A stretch of DNA of 64,000 bases from Prochlorococcus sp. AG-388-E21 (GCA_003279855.1 QCGO01000003.1:1-64000), one strand, 5' to 3'; shown: positions 37,259 through 45,669, counted from the stretch's first letter. Made by a program: numbers and translations. Notes: a model not told the origin generated them from the sequence alone.

Positions 37259-37558
37259 TCATTCATCATTATCATTTTCGTTTGAAGTAAATGAGTTTAT
37301 GAAAAGTCTAATACCAATAATAAAAAAGGTTATAGATGCTATTAATTTTAAAATGATTTCAGGTACAAAATTCGATATTGATCCACCTGCTAGAGCTCCT
37401 ACTAAACTGGCTAAAACTAGAGCTGATGAGGAACCTAAAAATACCGCTAGAGGTTTGTTGGATGTTCCACTCATTGTTAAAGTAGCTAATTGCGTTTTGT
37501 CACCTAGTTCGGCAATAAATATTGTTATGAATGTTGATAGTAGTAAACTTAAAATCAT
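37259..37558 (-). CDS. UPF0016 half transporter, C-terminal-type subunit
   Basis: This 99-residue membrane protein has the UPF0016/GDT1 signature FIAELGDKTQLATL at residues 14-27 and three hydrophobic segments. Full-length family members contain two such repeats. Here each repeat is a separate gene, joined stop to start (37559 is the last base of the upstream stop codon). The family exports Mn2+ or Ca2+; the Synechocystis member Mnx moves Mn2+ to the lumen. A heterodimeric Mn transporter is inferred. Confidence 0.8.
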   Translation of the reverse strand: MILSLLLSTFITIFIAELGDKTQLATLTMSGTSNKPLAVFLGSSSALVLASLVGALAGGSISNFVPEIILKLIASITFFIIGIRLFINSFTSNENDNDE

Positions 37559-37885
37559 TTATACTGCGGGTTTTAAAATGTCATAAGTTAAAAATATACT
37601 TATAATCATCATTAATAAACCTGTAAAAAACGCAAATTTGTTTGGAGATACTTTCTTTGACAACCATTTTCCAATTAATACACCTACCAGGCTAGAACTT
37701 ATTAAAGCTATTGAACTTCCGATAAAAACAATAATTGGTTTTCCAGATTCTGCAGATAACATTAGAGTCGCTATTTGAGTTTTATCTCCCAATTCAGCGA
37801 TAAATATAGTAGTAAAAGTTGTTATAAAAATAGATGAAAAATTCTTATCAACATTTTTGTCTTCTTTTTTTGGGTTAATATTCAT
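37559..37885 (-). CDS. UPF0016 half transporter, N-terminal-type subunit
   Basis: This is the partner of the downstream half gene. It has 108 residues with FIAELGDKTQIATL near residue 28 and three membrane segments. A polar N-terminal leader of about 20 residues is extra compared with the partner. Its ATG overlaps the end of the cysteine-cluster gene by 11 bases, so three genes are translationally linked. The conserved Glu and Asp of both halves would complete one cation site in the dimer. Confidence 0.8.
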   Translation of the reverse strand: MNINPKKEDKNVDKNFSSIFITTFTTIFIAELGDKTQIATLMLSAESGKPIIVFIGSSIALISSSLVGVLIGKWLSKKVSPNKFAFFTGLLMMIISIFLTYDILKPAV

Positions 37886-38228
37886 TTTTTGATACAGCAG
37901 ATTTAAATTCCTTCATTTGTTCACTTTTTCTGCCATAAATAGAAGATATATGTTGTGTACAACAATCAATTAAGAATTTATCACCATTTTTTAAATACTT
38001 TTTGAATGATGATGAAAATTCATTTACACGGCAGAAATGTGGTCTTGATTCATAAATCGTGCATTTTCTGCTTGATCTATCAAGATATTTACACCATCCA
38101 TCTTTGCTTTTCATGGAATTTATTAATGCTATATCTTTATTGCTAAGTACCCCTGATAAGTTATCTCTATCAGTTAAATCTAATTGGCAACAAGCCCCAC
38201 AATTTTCTATACAACTCCATGACTTCAT
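37875..38228 (-). CDS. Cysteine-cluster protein (YkgJ/UPF0153 type)
   Basis: The 117-residue protein has the zinc/iron cluster pattern ENCGACC near residue 8, then WCKYLD-x-x-x-x-x-CTIYESRPHFCR and a final CC pair. This is the arrangement of the UPF0153/YkgJ family, whose function is unknown but which binds a metal or Fe-S centre. It is the first gene of the set with the two UPF0016 halves, with an 11-base overlap. A metal-related role fits the context. Confidence 0.8.
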   Translation of the reverse strand: MKSWSCIENCGACCQLDLTDRDNLSGVLSNKDIALINSMKSKDGWCKYLDRSSRKCTIYESRPHFCRVNEFSSSFKKYLKNGDKFLIDCCTQHISSIYGRKSEQMKEFKSAVSKNEY

Positions 38229-38309
38229 AATTTAATTCAATCTTGTAACGTATTGGTACAGTTGAAAGGTTTATTTGTAAAAATAGTATCACATCATTAA
38301 ATTATTCAC

Positions 38310-38387
38310 ATGGCAACCCTTATTCCTTTAGCCGTCGTTGCATTAGCTGGACCTGCAATAATTGCGCTTGTTTTTTTTCGCAAATAA
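38310..38387 (+). CDS. psb30: Photosystem II protein Psb30 (Ycf12)-like, 25 aa
   Basis: A single 25-residue hydrophobic peptide ends in ALAGPAIIALVFFRK. Psb30/Ycf12 proteins share the LAGP-x-x-I-x-LLFFR ending and a single thylakoid helix beside D1 and cytochrome b559. The gene is too short for routine gene finders. The match at this length is suggestive, not decisive; other single-helix peptides are possible. It stands alone 19 bases before the HAD gene. Confidence 0.65.
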   Translation: MATLIPLAVVALAGPAIIALVFFRK

Positions 38388-38406
38388 AAATATTCTTTAA
38401 CTCTTA

Positions 38407-39156
38407 GTGACTTACCTTGAAGGTGTTTATTGGGACTTAGATGGAACAATTGCTAATACTGAATTAGAAGCTCATTTGCCAGCTTTCAATTTTGCTTTTA
38501 ATGATTTCAATCTTAATTGGAATTGGGATAAACCTACATATTTAGACCTTTTAAAAATAAATGGAGGTAAAAATAGAATTTCTTATTATTCAAAGTTAAT
38601 AAATAAATCTTTGAATAATAAAGAAGTAAAAGAAATTCATGAGCGAAAACAATATCATTATATTAATTATGTAAAAAATAATAATGTGGTATCACTTAAA
38701 ACAGGTGTTTATAGATTAATTAAGGAATTAAAGAAAAATAAAGTAAGACAATTTATAGTTACTTCTAGCTCTAAGAAGCAAGCCAAACTAATAATTAATC
38801 AATTATTTATAGAATTTAATCCATTTGAATTTATTATTTCAAGTGATGATGTTCACTTTCATAAACCAAACCCTTTACCTTATTTAAAAGCTATGAAATT
38901 AAGCGGTATAAAATTTAATAAATCTATAGTTTTTGAAGATTCTATTCCTGGGCTTAAATCATCTTTAGCGGCTAAAATACCCACTATTTATGTTCCTTCA
39001 AATATACCTGCGGTTATTGAGAAGGATATGAATTTAAAGTGTTTTGTAGATACTCTGGGTAATGAAAGTTGTAAGGCTAATGTTATTAAAGGACCTAAAC
39101 TTGATAGTAATTATGTTGATTGCGCTTATTTGAAAAAATATTTGATGATATTTTAA
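38407..39156 (+). CDS. HAD-superfamily phosphatase, CbbY-like
   Basis: The 249-residue protein has the HAD motifs YWDLDGTIANTE (nucleophile and acid Asp) near residue 8, TSSSKKQ (motif II), KP-x-PLPYLKA (motif III Lys) and FEDSIPGLKSS (motif IV). The inserted cap between motifs I and II is of the CbbY/beta-phosphoglucomutase type. A sugar-phosphate substrate such as xylulose 1,5-bisphosphate is plausible but not shown. The start is GTG, since no ATG precedes the conserved part. Confidence 0.85.
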   Translation: MTYLEGVYWDLDGTIANTELEAHLPAFNFAFNDFNLNWNWDKPTYLDLLKINGGKNRISYYSKLINKSLNNKEVKEIHERKQYHYINYVKNNNVVSLKTGVYRLIKELKKNKVRQFIVTSSSKKQAKLIINQLFIEFNPFEFIISSDDVHFHKPNPLPYLKAMKLSGIKFNKSIVFEDSIPGLKSSLAAKIPTIYVPSNIPAVIEKDMNLKCFVDTLGNESCKANVIKGPKLDSNYVDCAYLKKYLMIF

Positions 39157-39157
39157 A

Positions 39158-39484
39158 ATGCAAAAAACAAAATTTTCAAAAATTAATGATCAATTTAATA
39201 ATTTATTGTTTGGTTTTTTAAGCTCTTCTTGGAAATCAAAATCTATTAATGTTATTTCTGTATTGACAGGTTATTTTTTGTTTGCAAATTTTGCTACAAA
39301 ATTCATATCTGAAGGTAAAAATGAATTAATAATGGTTCCCATAATAATATTAATTATTGAACTTATAATCAGAGTTAAGCCACCTGCTGGATCTAGTTTT
39401 TTTTACATTTGGTCAATAATTGATAAGGCTCGAATTGGAGCAACTTATGCTGTGATACTTGAGGCCTTTAAATTAGGTTCTTAA
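39158..39484 (+). CDS. ycf20: Ycf20 family protein (DUF565)
   Basis: The 108-residue membrane protein has the Ycf20 features: a polar start, WKSKSINVISVLTGYFLFAN, a central hydrophobic run with ELIIRV, and the conserved end IGATYAVILEAFKLGS. Ycf20 occurs in cyanobacteria and plastids and is linked in algae and plants to non-photochemical quenching. It follows the HAD gene after one base. Its 3' end converges on rpmF. Confidence 0.85.
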   Translation: MQKTKFSKINDQFNNLLFGFLSSSWKSKSINVISVLTGYFLFANFATKFISEGKNELIMVPIIILIIELIIRVKPPAGSSFFYIWSIIDKARIGATYAVILEAFKLGS

Positions 39485-39489
39485 CTAAA

Positions 39490-39666
39490 TTACTCTTCAC
39501 TTTCCTCTTCCTCGTCAATCGGATATACAAATCCTTGTGCTTTACCTGTTAAAACAGATTTACCTAGTGACATTGCTTTTTGAGCAGCTAATGCTGCTTT
39601 CCCTTTCCAAACAGCATGTCGATGATTTCTCTTGCTCTTTGATTTTTTCTTCTTTGGAACAGCCAT
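39490..39666 (-). CDS. rpmF: 50S ribosomal protein L32
   Basis: The 58-residue basic protein starts [20 protein letters not shown], the classic L32 N-terminus of cyanobacteria and plastids, and ends in an acidic tail (DEEEESEE). It has the plastid-type L32 form without the zinc-binding cysteines of other bacteria. The ATG at 39666 is the only sensible start. It lies convergent to ycf20 and divergent from the FtsH-like gene. Confidence 0.95.
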
Positions 39667-39801
39667 ACTAATTTCTTATATCCATCTATTAATATACCCT
39701 TTCAGTGGTTATCTCTCAAATATTTGAGTATATTTGTTTTAAATAATGCAATTCTTAATCTGAGCTTTTAAGCTTTAATTATTATATTTTATTGAAGATT
39801 A

Positions 39802-41556
39802 GTGTTCTTTAAATCAAATTTCTCATATTCAGATTCTAATAAAAGTTATTCTGATCTCTTATTAGAATTAGATTCGGGAAACATACAATCTATATATTTC
39901 TATCCTAGAAAGAGGGAAATAGATGTTTTGTATAAGAATGGGAACAAAGAAAAAGTTCCTATACTTTATAACGACCAACTAATTCTTGAAAAAGCATCAG
40001 AAAATAATGTAGACCTAACAATTAATAACAGTCGTAAAGAGTCTTCAGCAGCCAATTCATTTGCATCTGTTGGCCTTTTTTTGATTTTTATAATAGCTAT
40101 TGTTTTAATATTGAAAAGTACCTCAAAACTTGCTTCTAAAGCTTTAGGTTTTGGTAAAAATAAATCCAAATTTATTACCATCGATGATGTAGATACACGA
40201 TTTGATGATGTTGCTGGTGTTCCTGAAGCTGCGGAGGAATTAAAAGAGGTTATAAAATTTCTTAATGAACCAAAAAAATTTACTGATCTTGGAGCAAAAG
40301 TGCCTAAGGGTGTTCTTTTAATTGGTCCTCCTGGAACTGGTAAAACATTATTAGCTAAAGCTATTGCTGGCGAGTCCGGTGTTCCTTTTCTCTCTATTGC
40401 TGCATCAGAATTTGTTGAACTATTTGTTGGTGTTGGAGCAAGTAGAGTTAGAGACTTATTTGAAAAAGCAAAAGAAAAGTCCCCTTGCATAATATTTATT
40501 GATGAAATTGACTCTATAGGAAGACAAAGAGGTTCGGGGATCGGAGGAGGTAATGATGAAAGAGAACAAACTCTTAATCAGCTTTTAACAGAATTAGATG
40601 GTTTTGCAGATAATTCTGGAATAATAGTTATTGCCGCCACAAATAGACCAGATATCTTAGATTCAGCTCTTTTAAGACCGGGACGATTCGATAGAAAAAT
40701 TGAAGTCATGTTGCCAGATCTAGATGGGCGAAAAAAAATACTCTCAGTTCATTCTTTATCTAAACCTCTTGCAAAAAATGTAGATTTGTCATATTGGGCT
40801 ACAAGAACAGTTGGTTTTTCTGGAGCTGACTTAGCAAATTTAATGAATGAAAGTGCTATCCATTGTGCTAGAGAAGATTCTAAATTAATTACTTATTCTC
40901 ATATAGAAAATGCTTTAGATAAAGTTACTCTTGGTCTACGTACTTCTATTATTTCTTCCCAAAATATGAAGAAGATTATTGCATATAACGAAGTTGGGCG
41001 GGCAATTGTTTCAGCGGTTAAAAATGGTATTGATTCAGTGGATAAAATAACAATTCTTCCGAGATCTGGATATATGGGAGGATATACGAAAATTAATCCA
41101 GATGAAGATATCGTATCAAGTGGCTTAATTTCAAAGAAACTATTGCTATCTAAAATTGAAATAGCATTGGCAGGAAGAGCTGCAGAAACAATCGTATACG
41201 GTAAAAATGAAATTACTCAATGTTCAATAAATGATATTTCTTATGCAACAAACATTGTTAGAGAGATGGTAACTAAATATGGATTTTCTATAATTGGTCC
41301 TCTATCTCTTGAAAATGGTGGAGAAGTATCAATTGGAGATGGTTTTGTTAGGAATAAATCAATAATAGCTGATAACACTTACTCTAGAATTGATAATGAA
41401 ATTATCAATATTTCTAAAATTTCTCTAAACAATGCCATAAATATTATCAGTAAAAATCGCGTTTTATTAGAAAAATTAGTTGAACTTTTATTGATCAAAG
41501 AAACTGTTGAGAATAATACTTTTAAAAAAATAACTTTTGATTTATTGAAAGTGTGA
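39802..41556 (+). CDS. FtsH homolog lacking the zinc-protease motif
   Basis: The 584-residue AAA+ protein is of the FtsH family. The ATPase part is intact, with Walker A GPPGTGKT near residue 175, [11 protein letters not shown], the SRH ATNRPD and [10 protein letters not shown]. The protease zinc motif HEXXH is replaced by NEVGR at residues 396-400 (40987-41001), so both His ligands are lost. The first membrane helix is also missing: the GTG start follows an in-frame TGA and leads straight into the lumen-type domain, leaving one helix at about residues 87-104. It is probably an inactive partner subunit or an unfoldase, like the FtsHi proteins of plastids. Confidence 0.9.
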   Translation: MFFKSNFSYSDSNKSYSDLLLELDSGNIQSIYFYPRKREIDVLYKNGNKEKVPILYNDQLILEKASENNVDLTINNSRKESSAANSFASVGLFLIFIIAIVLILKSTSKLASKALGFGKNKSKFITIDDVDTRFDDVAGVPEAAEELKEVIKFLNEPKKFTDLGAKVPKGVLLIGPPGTGKTLLAKAIAGESGVPFLSIAASEFVELFVGVGASRVRDLFEKAKEKSPCIIFIDEIDSIGRQRGSGIGGGNDEREQTLNQLLTELDGFADNSGIIVIAATNRPDILDSALLRPGRFDRKIEVMLPDLDGRKKILSVHSLSKPLAKNVDLSYWATRTVGFSGADLANLMNESAIHCAREDSKLITYSHIENALDKVTLGLRTSIISSQNMKKIIAYNEVGRAIVSAVKNGIDSVDKITILPRSGYMGGYTKINPDEDIVSSGLISKKLLLSKIEIALAGRAAETIVYGKNEITQCSINDISYATNIVREMVTKYGFSIIGPLSLENGGEVSIGDGFVRNKSIIADNTYSRIDNEIINISKISLNNAINIISKNRVLLEKLVELLLIKETVENNTFKKITFDLLKV

Positions 41557-41589
41557 TTAAATACGTTTAATTTATATAAAAACTTTTCC

Positions 41590-42348
41590 TTGATAATAAA
41601 ATTTAGTCTATTAAGGTTATCCATAACAATTTTATTAGTAACACTTTTTCCATTGGTTCAAAAACAATGGTTAAATTTGTACTTATTTGATATTAATAGT
41701 TTTTCTATTTATAAAATTTTATATTATTTAAGCGGATTAATTGTCCCTATTTTTGTAATAATCAATTCTTTAAATAACTTCACTTATTATAACTTTAATT
41801 TTCATAAAAAGAATAATAATAATTTTGATATTAGTGGCAAATCTTTATTAGTAATAACACTTGTTATATCAAGTATAATATCAATTCTTATTTCTCATTA
41901 TATTTTTTTAAATCTTAAAATTATATCAAATTACTTTATCGGTAGTAATGAATATTTACTTCAATTTGATATTTATAATCAAATCTTATTTGTAGTAATT
42001 ATTTCCTTTTTCTTAATATTTAAAAAAACTAAGTTTCTCCTAAAAAAAATTATCTTAATAAATTTTTTTATATTTTCTATTATTAATTGGTATTTACAAA
42101 TTAATAATTCTTCCTTAAATGATGTGATTCCATTTTATATTTTTAAATTTGGAAATATAAACTTTGAAAATATACTTTTCCTTTTAGCTATTGAAACAAT
42201 GTTTTATTTATGGTCATACATCTCATATAACTCTTATTTAAGTGATTGGAAAGTCCCAAAACCACATAAGAATCAGGTGACACCAGTCTTTAATATTATT
42301 ATGTTTTATTCATTAATTATATTATATTATTCAATACTTTTTAAATAG
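41590..42348 (+). CDS. Polytopic membrane protein of unknown function, 252 aa
   Basis: About seven hydrophobic segments fill most of the protein, with only short polar loops and a C-terminal SDWKVPKPHKNQ loop before the last helix. The TTG at 41590 opens the frame; a later in-frame ATG is far inside. Composition is extremely rich in Ile, Phe, Leu and Asn, as AT pressure would produce. No family is recognised. It follows the FtsH-like gene by 33 bases and may be co-transcribed with it. Confidence 0.6.
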   Translation: MIIKFSLLRLSITILLVTLFPLVQKQWLNLYLFDINSFSIYKILYYLSGLIVPIFVIINSLNNFTYYNFNFHKKNNNNFDISGKSLLVITLVISSIISILISHYIFLNLKIISNYFIGSNEYLLQFDIYNQILFVVIISFFLIFKKTKFLLKKIILINFFIFSIINWYLQINNSSLNDVIPFYIFKFGNINFENILFLLAIETMFYLWSYISYNSYLSDWKVPKPHKNQVTPVFNIIMFYSLIILYYSILFK

Positions 42349-42362
42349 GAAAAGATCCTGAA

Positions 42363-42383
42363 TTAAGTATTTTTTATACTTAA
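42363..42383. terminator. AT-rich hairpin between convergent genes
   Basis: TTAAGTAT (42363-42370) pairs perfectly with ATACTTAA (42376-42383) around TTTTT. It lies between the ends of the membrane-protein gene and the peroxiredoxin gene and could serve either. The weak A-T stem makes it a modest terminator. Confidence 0.4.
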
Positions 42384-42964
42384 AGGGCAGAGAAATACTC
42401 TTTACTTCCCTTTGGATCTTCTAGCATTGTTTTCTCTCCTGGAGTCCAATTAGCAGGGCAGACCTCATCAGGATTGGCTGCTACATATTGATAACCCTGA
42501 AGTATTCTTAGTGTTTCATCAACATTTCTTCCTACAGGAGCTTTATTCACTGTTGTATGCATAACAATTCCTTCTGGATTAATAAGAAATAAACCTCTAT
42601 CAGCTTCACCATCATCATTGAGTACGTTGTAAGCTTGGCAAATTTCTCTTTTCAGATCAGAAACCAAAGGATAGTTAATATCACCGATACCTCCTTCATT
42701 TCTTGGTGTTTGTATCCAAGCCAAGTGGCAATGTTTGCTATCAACAGATACTCCAAGAACTTCAGTGTTTAAGTCTGAGAATTTATTAAATTCATCACTG
42801 AATGCGGTAATTTCTGTTGGACAAACAAAAGTAAAGTCTAATGGATAGAAAAACAAGACAACCCATTTACCTTTATAACTTGAAAGAGTAATGTCTTTAA
42901 ATTCTTGATCATAAACTGCCGTTGCAGTGAAATCTGGTGCTTCTTGACCAACTCTTAAACTCAT
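42380..42964 (-). CDS. 2-Cys peroxiredoxin
   Basis: This thiol peroxidase reduces hydrogen peroxide and alkyl peroxides using thioredoxin. The peroxidatic Cys sits in [11 protein letters not shown] near residue 50, and the resolving Cys in DEVCPANW near residue 170. The length of 194 and the C-terminal YF-x-x-L tail fit typical 2-Cys enzymes of cyanobacteria and plastids. It marks the right edge of the core segment; beyond it small accessory genes begin. Confidence 0.96.
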   Translation of the reverse strand: MSLRVGQEAPDFTATAVYDQEFKDITLSSYKGKWVVLFFYPLDFTFVCPTEITAFSDEFNKFSDLNTEVLGVSVDSKHCHLAWIQTPRNEGGIGDINYPLVSDLKREICQAYNVLNDDGEADRGLFLINPEGIVMHTTVNKAPVGRNVDETLRILQGYQYVAANPDEVCPANWTPGEKTMLEDPKGSKEYFSAL

Positions 42965-43106
42965 GAAATTCTATTCCTTTTTTGAAAAAATTAAGGGCTT
43001 AATACACCTTAATTTTATTATAAATTTAACGTTTATAATATAGCAAGTAAATCTCAAATATGAATTCATGAAATGGCATCATTCCTTAACAAGGAAATTT
43101 ACAATA

Positions 43107-43196
43107 ATGAACTACTCTAAATTAATAAAAAATCTTAAAAGAGAATTGATTAAATACCCCATTACTAGAGATATTGATAAGAAGAGTAATCAATAA
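43107..43196 (+). CDS. 29-aa basic microprotein, tentative
   Basis: ATG 43107 opens 29 codons (MNYSKLIKNLKRELIKYPIT and a polar end). AAGGA lies 13 to 16 bases upstream, a little far for a ribosome-binding site. It could be a real basic helix-forming peptide. Nothing similar is seen elsewhere in the window. Confidence 0.3.
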   Translation: MNYSKLIKNLKRELIKYPITRDIDKKSNQ

Positions 43197-43284
43197 TTAA
43201 ATATTTTCTCTTTAAAAACATCAAAAGATTTAAATAACATTATTAAAGCTATTTTTCTTAAACTTCTTAGACATTTTTAAAAGT

Positions 43285-43443
43285 ATGACAAATTACATAG
43301 ATAGGCTTAAAGCAAAACTCAAAATTAAAAAATTTGATCCTGACCAACCAATAAATGCCTGGTTATTTGTTTTGATATTAAATATTGTGGGTTTTGCCGG
43401 TTACTTTTATTTAAAAATAAATGATATTCACTTAGGAGACTGA
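43285..43443 (+). CDS. 52-aa single-span membrane protein
   Basis: A basic amphipathic N-terminus (RLKAKLKIKKFDPDQPIN) leads into one hydrophobic helix (WLFVLILNIVGFAGYFYL) and a short polar end. This clear organisation supports a real membrane microprotein with its N-terminus in the cytoplasm. It converges on the 72-residue gene 5 bases away. No family is recognised. Confidence 0.6.
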   Translation: MTNYIDRLKAKLKIKKFDPDQPINAWLFVLILNIVGFAGYFYLKINDIHLGD

Positions 43444-43448
43444 CTTCT

Positions 43449-43667
43449 TTATCCAATCTTTTTTTTAATTGATCTACAAAAATTTTTATATCTATCAATT
43501 CTTGTTAAGTCAGGTAAAGTCCAAATTAATTCTTTATCAAATAAAGGATCGTTCCATTCCTTAAACTCCTCTCTAATTGAATCACTATTTAATTTGGAAA
43601 GTTTTTTTGTTCTTTTCTTTAAATCTGTCTTAATTACTCTAATGTTTGCATTTATATATTCTCTCAT
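43449..43667 (-). CDS. 72-aa basic hypothetical protein
   Basis: The product is a highly charged 72-residue protein with the N-terminal REYINANIRVIKTDLKKRTK and a C-terminal DLTRIDRYKNFCRSIKKK. It has no membrane segment. The ATG at 43667 fits the full frame. No function or family is recognised; the charge pattern could suit nucleic-acid or ribosome binding. Confidence 0.5.
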   Translation of the reverse strand: MREYINANIRVIKTDLKKRTKKLSKLNSDSIREEFKEWNDPLFDKELIWTLPDLTRIDRYKNFCRSIKKKIG

Positions 43668-43729
43668 AATAAATATATGACTTTTTTAAATTTATCATTA
43701 AATAGGTCAATTAAACTTATTAGTAACTA

Positions 43730-43900
43730 TTAAACGTTCTGAACTGCGTGAAATAATCCGAATGAATATCCTCCTATTAAAATCCAACCTAAAATACTTG
43801 ATATTATAGTTGACCTCCTATTATGTCTTCGTAATGCATGCTCAATCATCTCGTTGACTTCATCTCTACTTATGGAATCAGAATTTGAATTTTTATTCAT
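43730..43900 (-). CDS. 56-aa single-span membrane protein
   Basis: A polar N-terminus with a helical SRDEVNEMIEHALRRHNRRS precedes one hydrophobic segment (STIISSILGWILIGGYSFGL). The arrangement and the AGGAGG-like purine runs inside the gene argue for coding, though no ribosome-binding site precedes the ATG. It is likely an inner- or thylakoid-membrane microprotein. The family is not recognised. Confidence 0.6.
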   Translation of the reverse strand: MNKNSNSDSISRDEVNEMIEHALRRHNRRSTIISSILGWILIGGYSFGLFHAVQNV

Positions 43901-44131
43901 TAATTTTTATTTTAATTATAAGGGGTATAAATATTCATTGAGTTTACCCGCTTTGATTTATGTTTAAATTTTAGCTATTGGACTTTTTTATTGATATCTC
44001 TAAAACTAGTAATATGTTTATTTTATTTATTTAATTCTTTATTTCATTGAAGATTTAATTTCAAATGTTCATACCCGTAAATTTATATTAAAGTAAAGTT
44101 TTAATGGTTTTATTAAATTAGGTACCAAAAT

Positions 44132-44299
44132 ATGAATGTAAATGATACATCTGTTCTTGAAATGATAAATAGACTTATTGTTACCGATAGATTAAATAAA
44201 AACCAAATTCTCCAATTAGTAAACCTAGCTTCAATTTCTGAAAGTATTAATGAATTAGAGGAAAATATGAAATGGGAAACTTTAAAATCTGAAGATTAA
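44132..44299 (+). CDS. 55-aa helical hypothetical protein
   Basis: The product is short, acidic and probably all-helical (VLEMINRLIVTDRLNKNQIL, then LASISESINELEENM). Amphipathic heptad-like spacing suggests dimerisation. The ATG at 44132 gives the whole frame. Nothing similar occurs elsewhere in the window. Confidence 0.5.
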   Translation: MNVNDTSVLEMINRLIVTDRLNKNQILQLVNLASISESINELEENMKWETLKSED

Positions 44300-44364
44300 A
44301 AAAATATAAAAAATAAAATGATTAGCTCTCATAATAAATATCATTAAATCAAAAGAAAAATTTG

Positions 44365-44523
44365 ATGATGAATTCTAAAAATATACAAAAAAAAATATCT
44401 CTGAACGAATCTTTAGACGTATTTAAGGGACTAAATTTTTGCTAAGTAAGTAAAGCTAGCGCTGAAATAATGCTTGAACGATTTTGTAACGGTAAAGAGA
44501 TTGATTTTCCTTTTTCTCAATAA
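44365..44523 (+). pseudogene. Small gene interrupted by an in-frame TAA
   Basis: Translation from ATG 44365 gives 26 residues ending LNESLDVFKGLNFC, then TAA at 44443-44445. The same frame continues with SKASAEIMLERFCNGKEIDF and stops at 44521-44523. Both parts look like protein and share one frame, so a single nonsense change explains the break. TAA makes selenocysteine impossible. It may be a fresh pseudogene, or two peptides. Confidence 0.45.
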
Positions 44524-44682
44524 TTAGGATTTATTAGTAGCCAAGATTTCATTCGGAGTTATTTGAAAATAAGTTTGCTTGTCACTGTCTTTAACTTTAT
44601 TAATAATAAAAACTGTTGAAATTACAAAAATTAAAATTATCAATAGATCACCAACAGTTAATCCTCTCTCCTTTAAATTCAT
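44524..44682 (-). CDS. 52-aa membrane protein with prepilin-like N-terminus
   Basis: The protein starts MNLKERGLTVGDLLIILIFV. This follows the type IV prepilin pattern: a short basic leader ending in Gly, a hydrophobic residue, Thr, two residues, an acidic residue at +5 (Asp in place of Glu), then a hydrophobic helix. After the helix only about 24 polar residues follow, far shorter than any pilin. It may be a minor pseudopilin-like peptide, or a single-span protein resembling one by chance. The stop codon abuts the end of the interrupted gene on the other strand. Confidence 0.65.
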   Translation of the reverse strand: MNLKERGLTVGDLLIILIFVISTVFIINKVKDSDKQTYFQITPNEILATNKS

Positions 44683-44923
44683 AACATTTATTTTGATTAT
44701 TTTTATTATAACTGAGTTGTTTATCTAATTTTACTTGAATTATCGATAGTTTATTTAATATAAATAATTAATATAAGATGAACTATAACTATTTAATTTT
44801 TTACTGATTAATATTTAACCGAGCAAGAACTTTAAATAACAAAACAATGGTAGTTAATTTCTAATTAAGATCCCAGAATTAATCCATGGTTAAAAAATTT
44901 TCAATTAAGTGTAAATAATTCTT

Positions 44924-45076
44924 TTAATAACTTTCATTCAGAATATTTAATAACTTTGTCCTTTTAACATAGTTTTCTTTCTCCCATAAACTTGTGACTT
45001 CATCATTATTAATTGGTTTCGCTTCATAAGCTAAATACCACAGTATAAATCCAATTGGAATTATTAATATTTGCAT
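44924..45076 (-). CDS. 50-aa N-terminally anchored membrane microprotein
   Basis: A hydrophobic start (MQILIIPIGFILWYLAYEAK) is followed by a charged, helical remainder (EVTSLWEKENYVKRTKLLNI). The topology suggests an N-terminal membrane anchor with the tail in the cytoplasm or lumen. It diverges from the ribbon-helix-helix gene across 72 bases that contain an inverted repeat. The function is unknown. Confidence 0.55.
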   Translation of the reverse strand: MQILIIPIGFILWYLAYEAKPINNDEVTSLWEKENYVKRTKLLNILNESY

Positions 45077-45109
45077 TTATTTTAAGTTGACTTAAGTACA
45101 ATATAGTGC

Positions 45110-45132
45110 AACACTAATAATATGCAAGTGTT
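45110..45132. promoter_or_regulatory. Inverted repeat in a divergent promoter region
   Basis: AACACT (45110-45115) and AGTGTT (45127-45132) are inverted around an 11-base centre, in the 72-base gap between two divergent genes. One of these encodes a likely DNA-binding protein. TACAAT directly overlaps the right half and could be a -10 box. An autoregulatory operator is inferred. Confidence 0.4.
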
Positions 45133-45148
45133 ACAATAAATCTTTGAT

Positions 45149-45514
45149 ATGCCCACGCAAAGAAGAAGAATTGGGTTTTTACCAAGATCGGAAGTTCAGA
45201 ATATAATAGATAAAATTTGTAATATTAATAAATTAAGTCAATCAAAAGTAACTGGGATATTGGTTGAAGAAGCACTAAGATCTAGAGGAGTATTAAATAC
45301 CTCTATTAAAGAGCTATCTTCTAAATTCTGTAGTGATAGCAATGAAGCATTATTAATTCCTAATAAGGCATTTAATAACGAAATACCAAATTTTGAAGAT
45401 AATACTAATTTAGATGATGAATCTATAAATGATGAAGTTCAAATGATTAACGACTATATTGAATTTAAGTTTTTTAAAAATATAATGAATAGAAAAATAA
45501 GAAAGATAAAGTAA
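45149..45514 (+). CDS. Ribbon-helix-helix-like small regulator, 121 aa
   Basis: The first 50 residues have the shape of a ribbon-helix-helix fold: a basic strand (TQRRRIGFLPRSEV), then two helices (QNIIDKICNINKLSQSKVTG, continuing to LVEEALRSRG). An acidic, probably disordered middle and a basic tail (FKNIMNRKIRKIK) follow. This suggests a DNA-binding protein, possibly self-regulating through the inverted repeat just upstream. The fold assignment is from pattern and is moderately secure. No toxin partner is visible next to it. Confidence 0.6.
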   Translation: MPTQRRRIGFLPRSEVQNIIDKICNINKLSQSKVTGILVEEALRSRGVLNTSIKELSSKFCSDSNEALLIPNKAFNNEIPNFEDNTNLDDESINDEVQMINDYIEFKFFKNIMNRKIRKIK

Positions 45515-45669
45515 TAGTGTCACACTTTATTAGAAATTTATGAGCATTACCTGAACATGGGACTTGTGGAATAAGAACTCTCAACCACTTGAAATAATTT
45601 AGCAATAGCTAATAAAGAAGCAAAGTTAAAAAATAAATTCGTTGATTTTGAGATTTTTTATTCTTTTGA

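Noticed and set aside
39966-40490. 174-codon minus-strand frame inside the FtsH-like gene
   Set aside because: It is antisense to the conserved AAA+ coding region and has codon-shadow composition. The same applies to minus-strand frames inside psbA, carB, tpiA and ftsH and plus-strand frames inside chlH, mfd, pmbA, metH and others.
44443-44445. Selenocysteine or pyrrolysine readthrough as the explanation for in-frame stops at 44443 and 48482
   Set aside because: Both stops are TAA, which is not recoded to either amino acid, and no selenoprotein machinery is visible.
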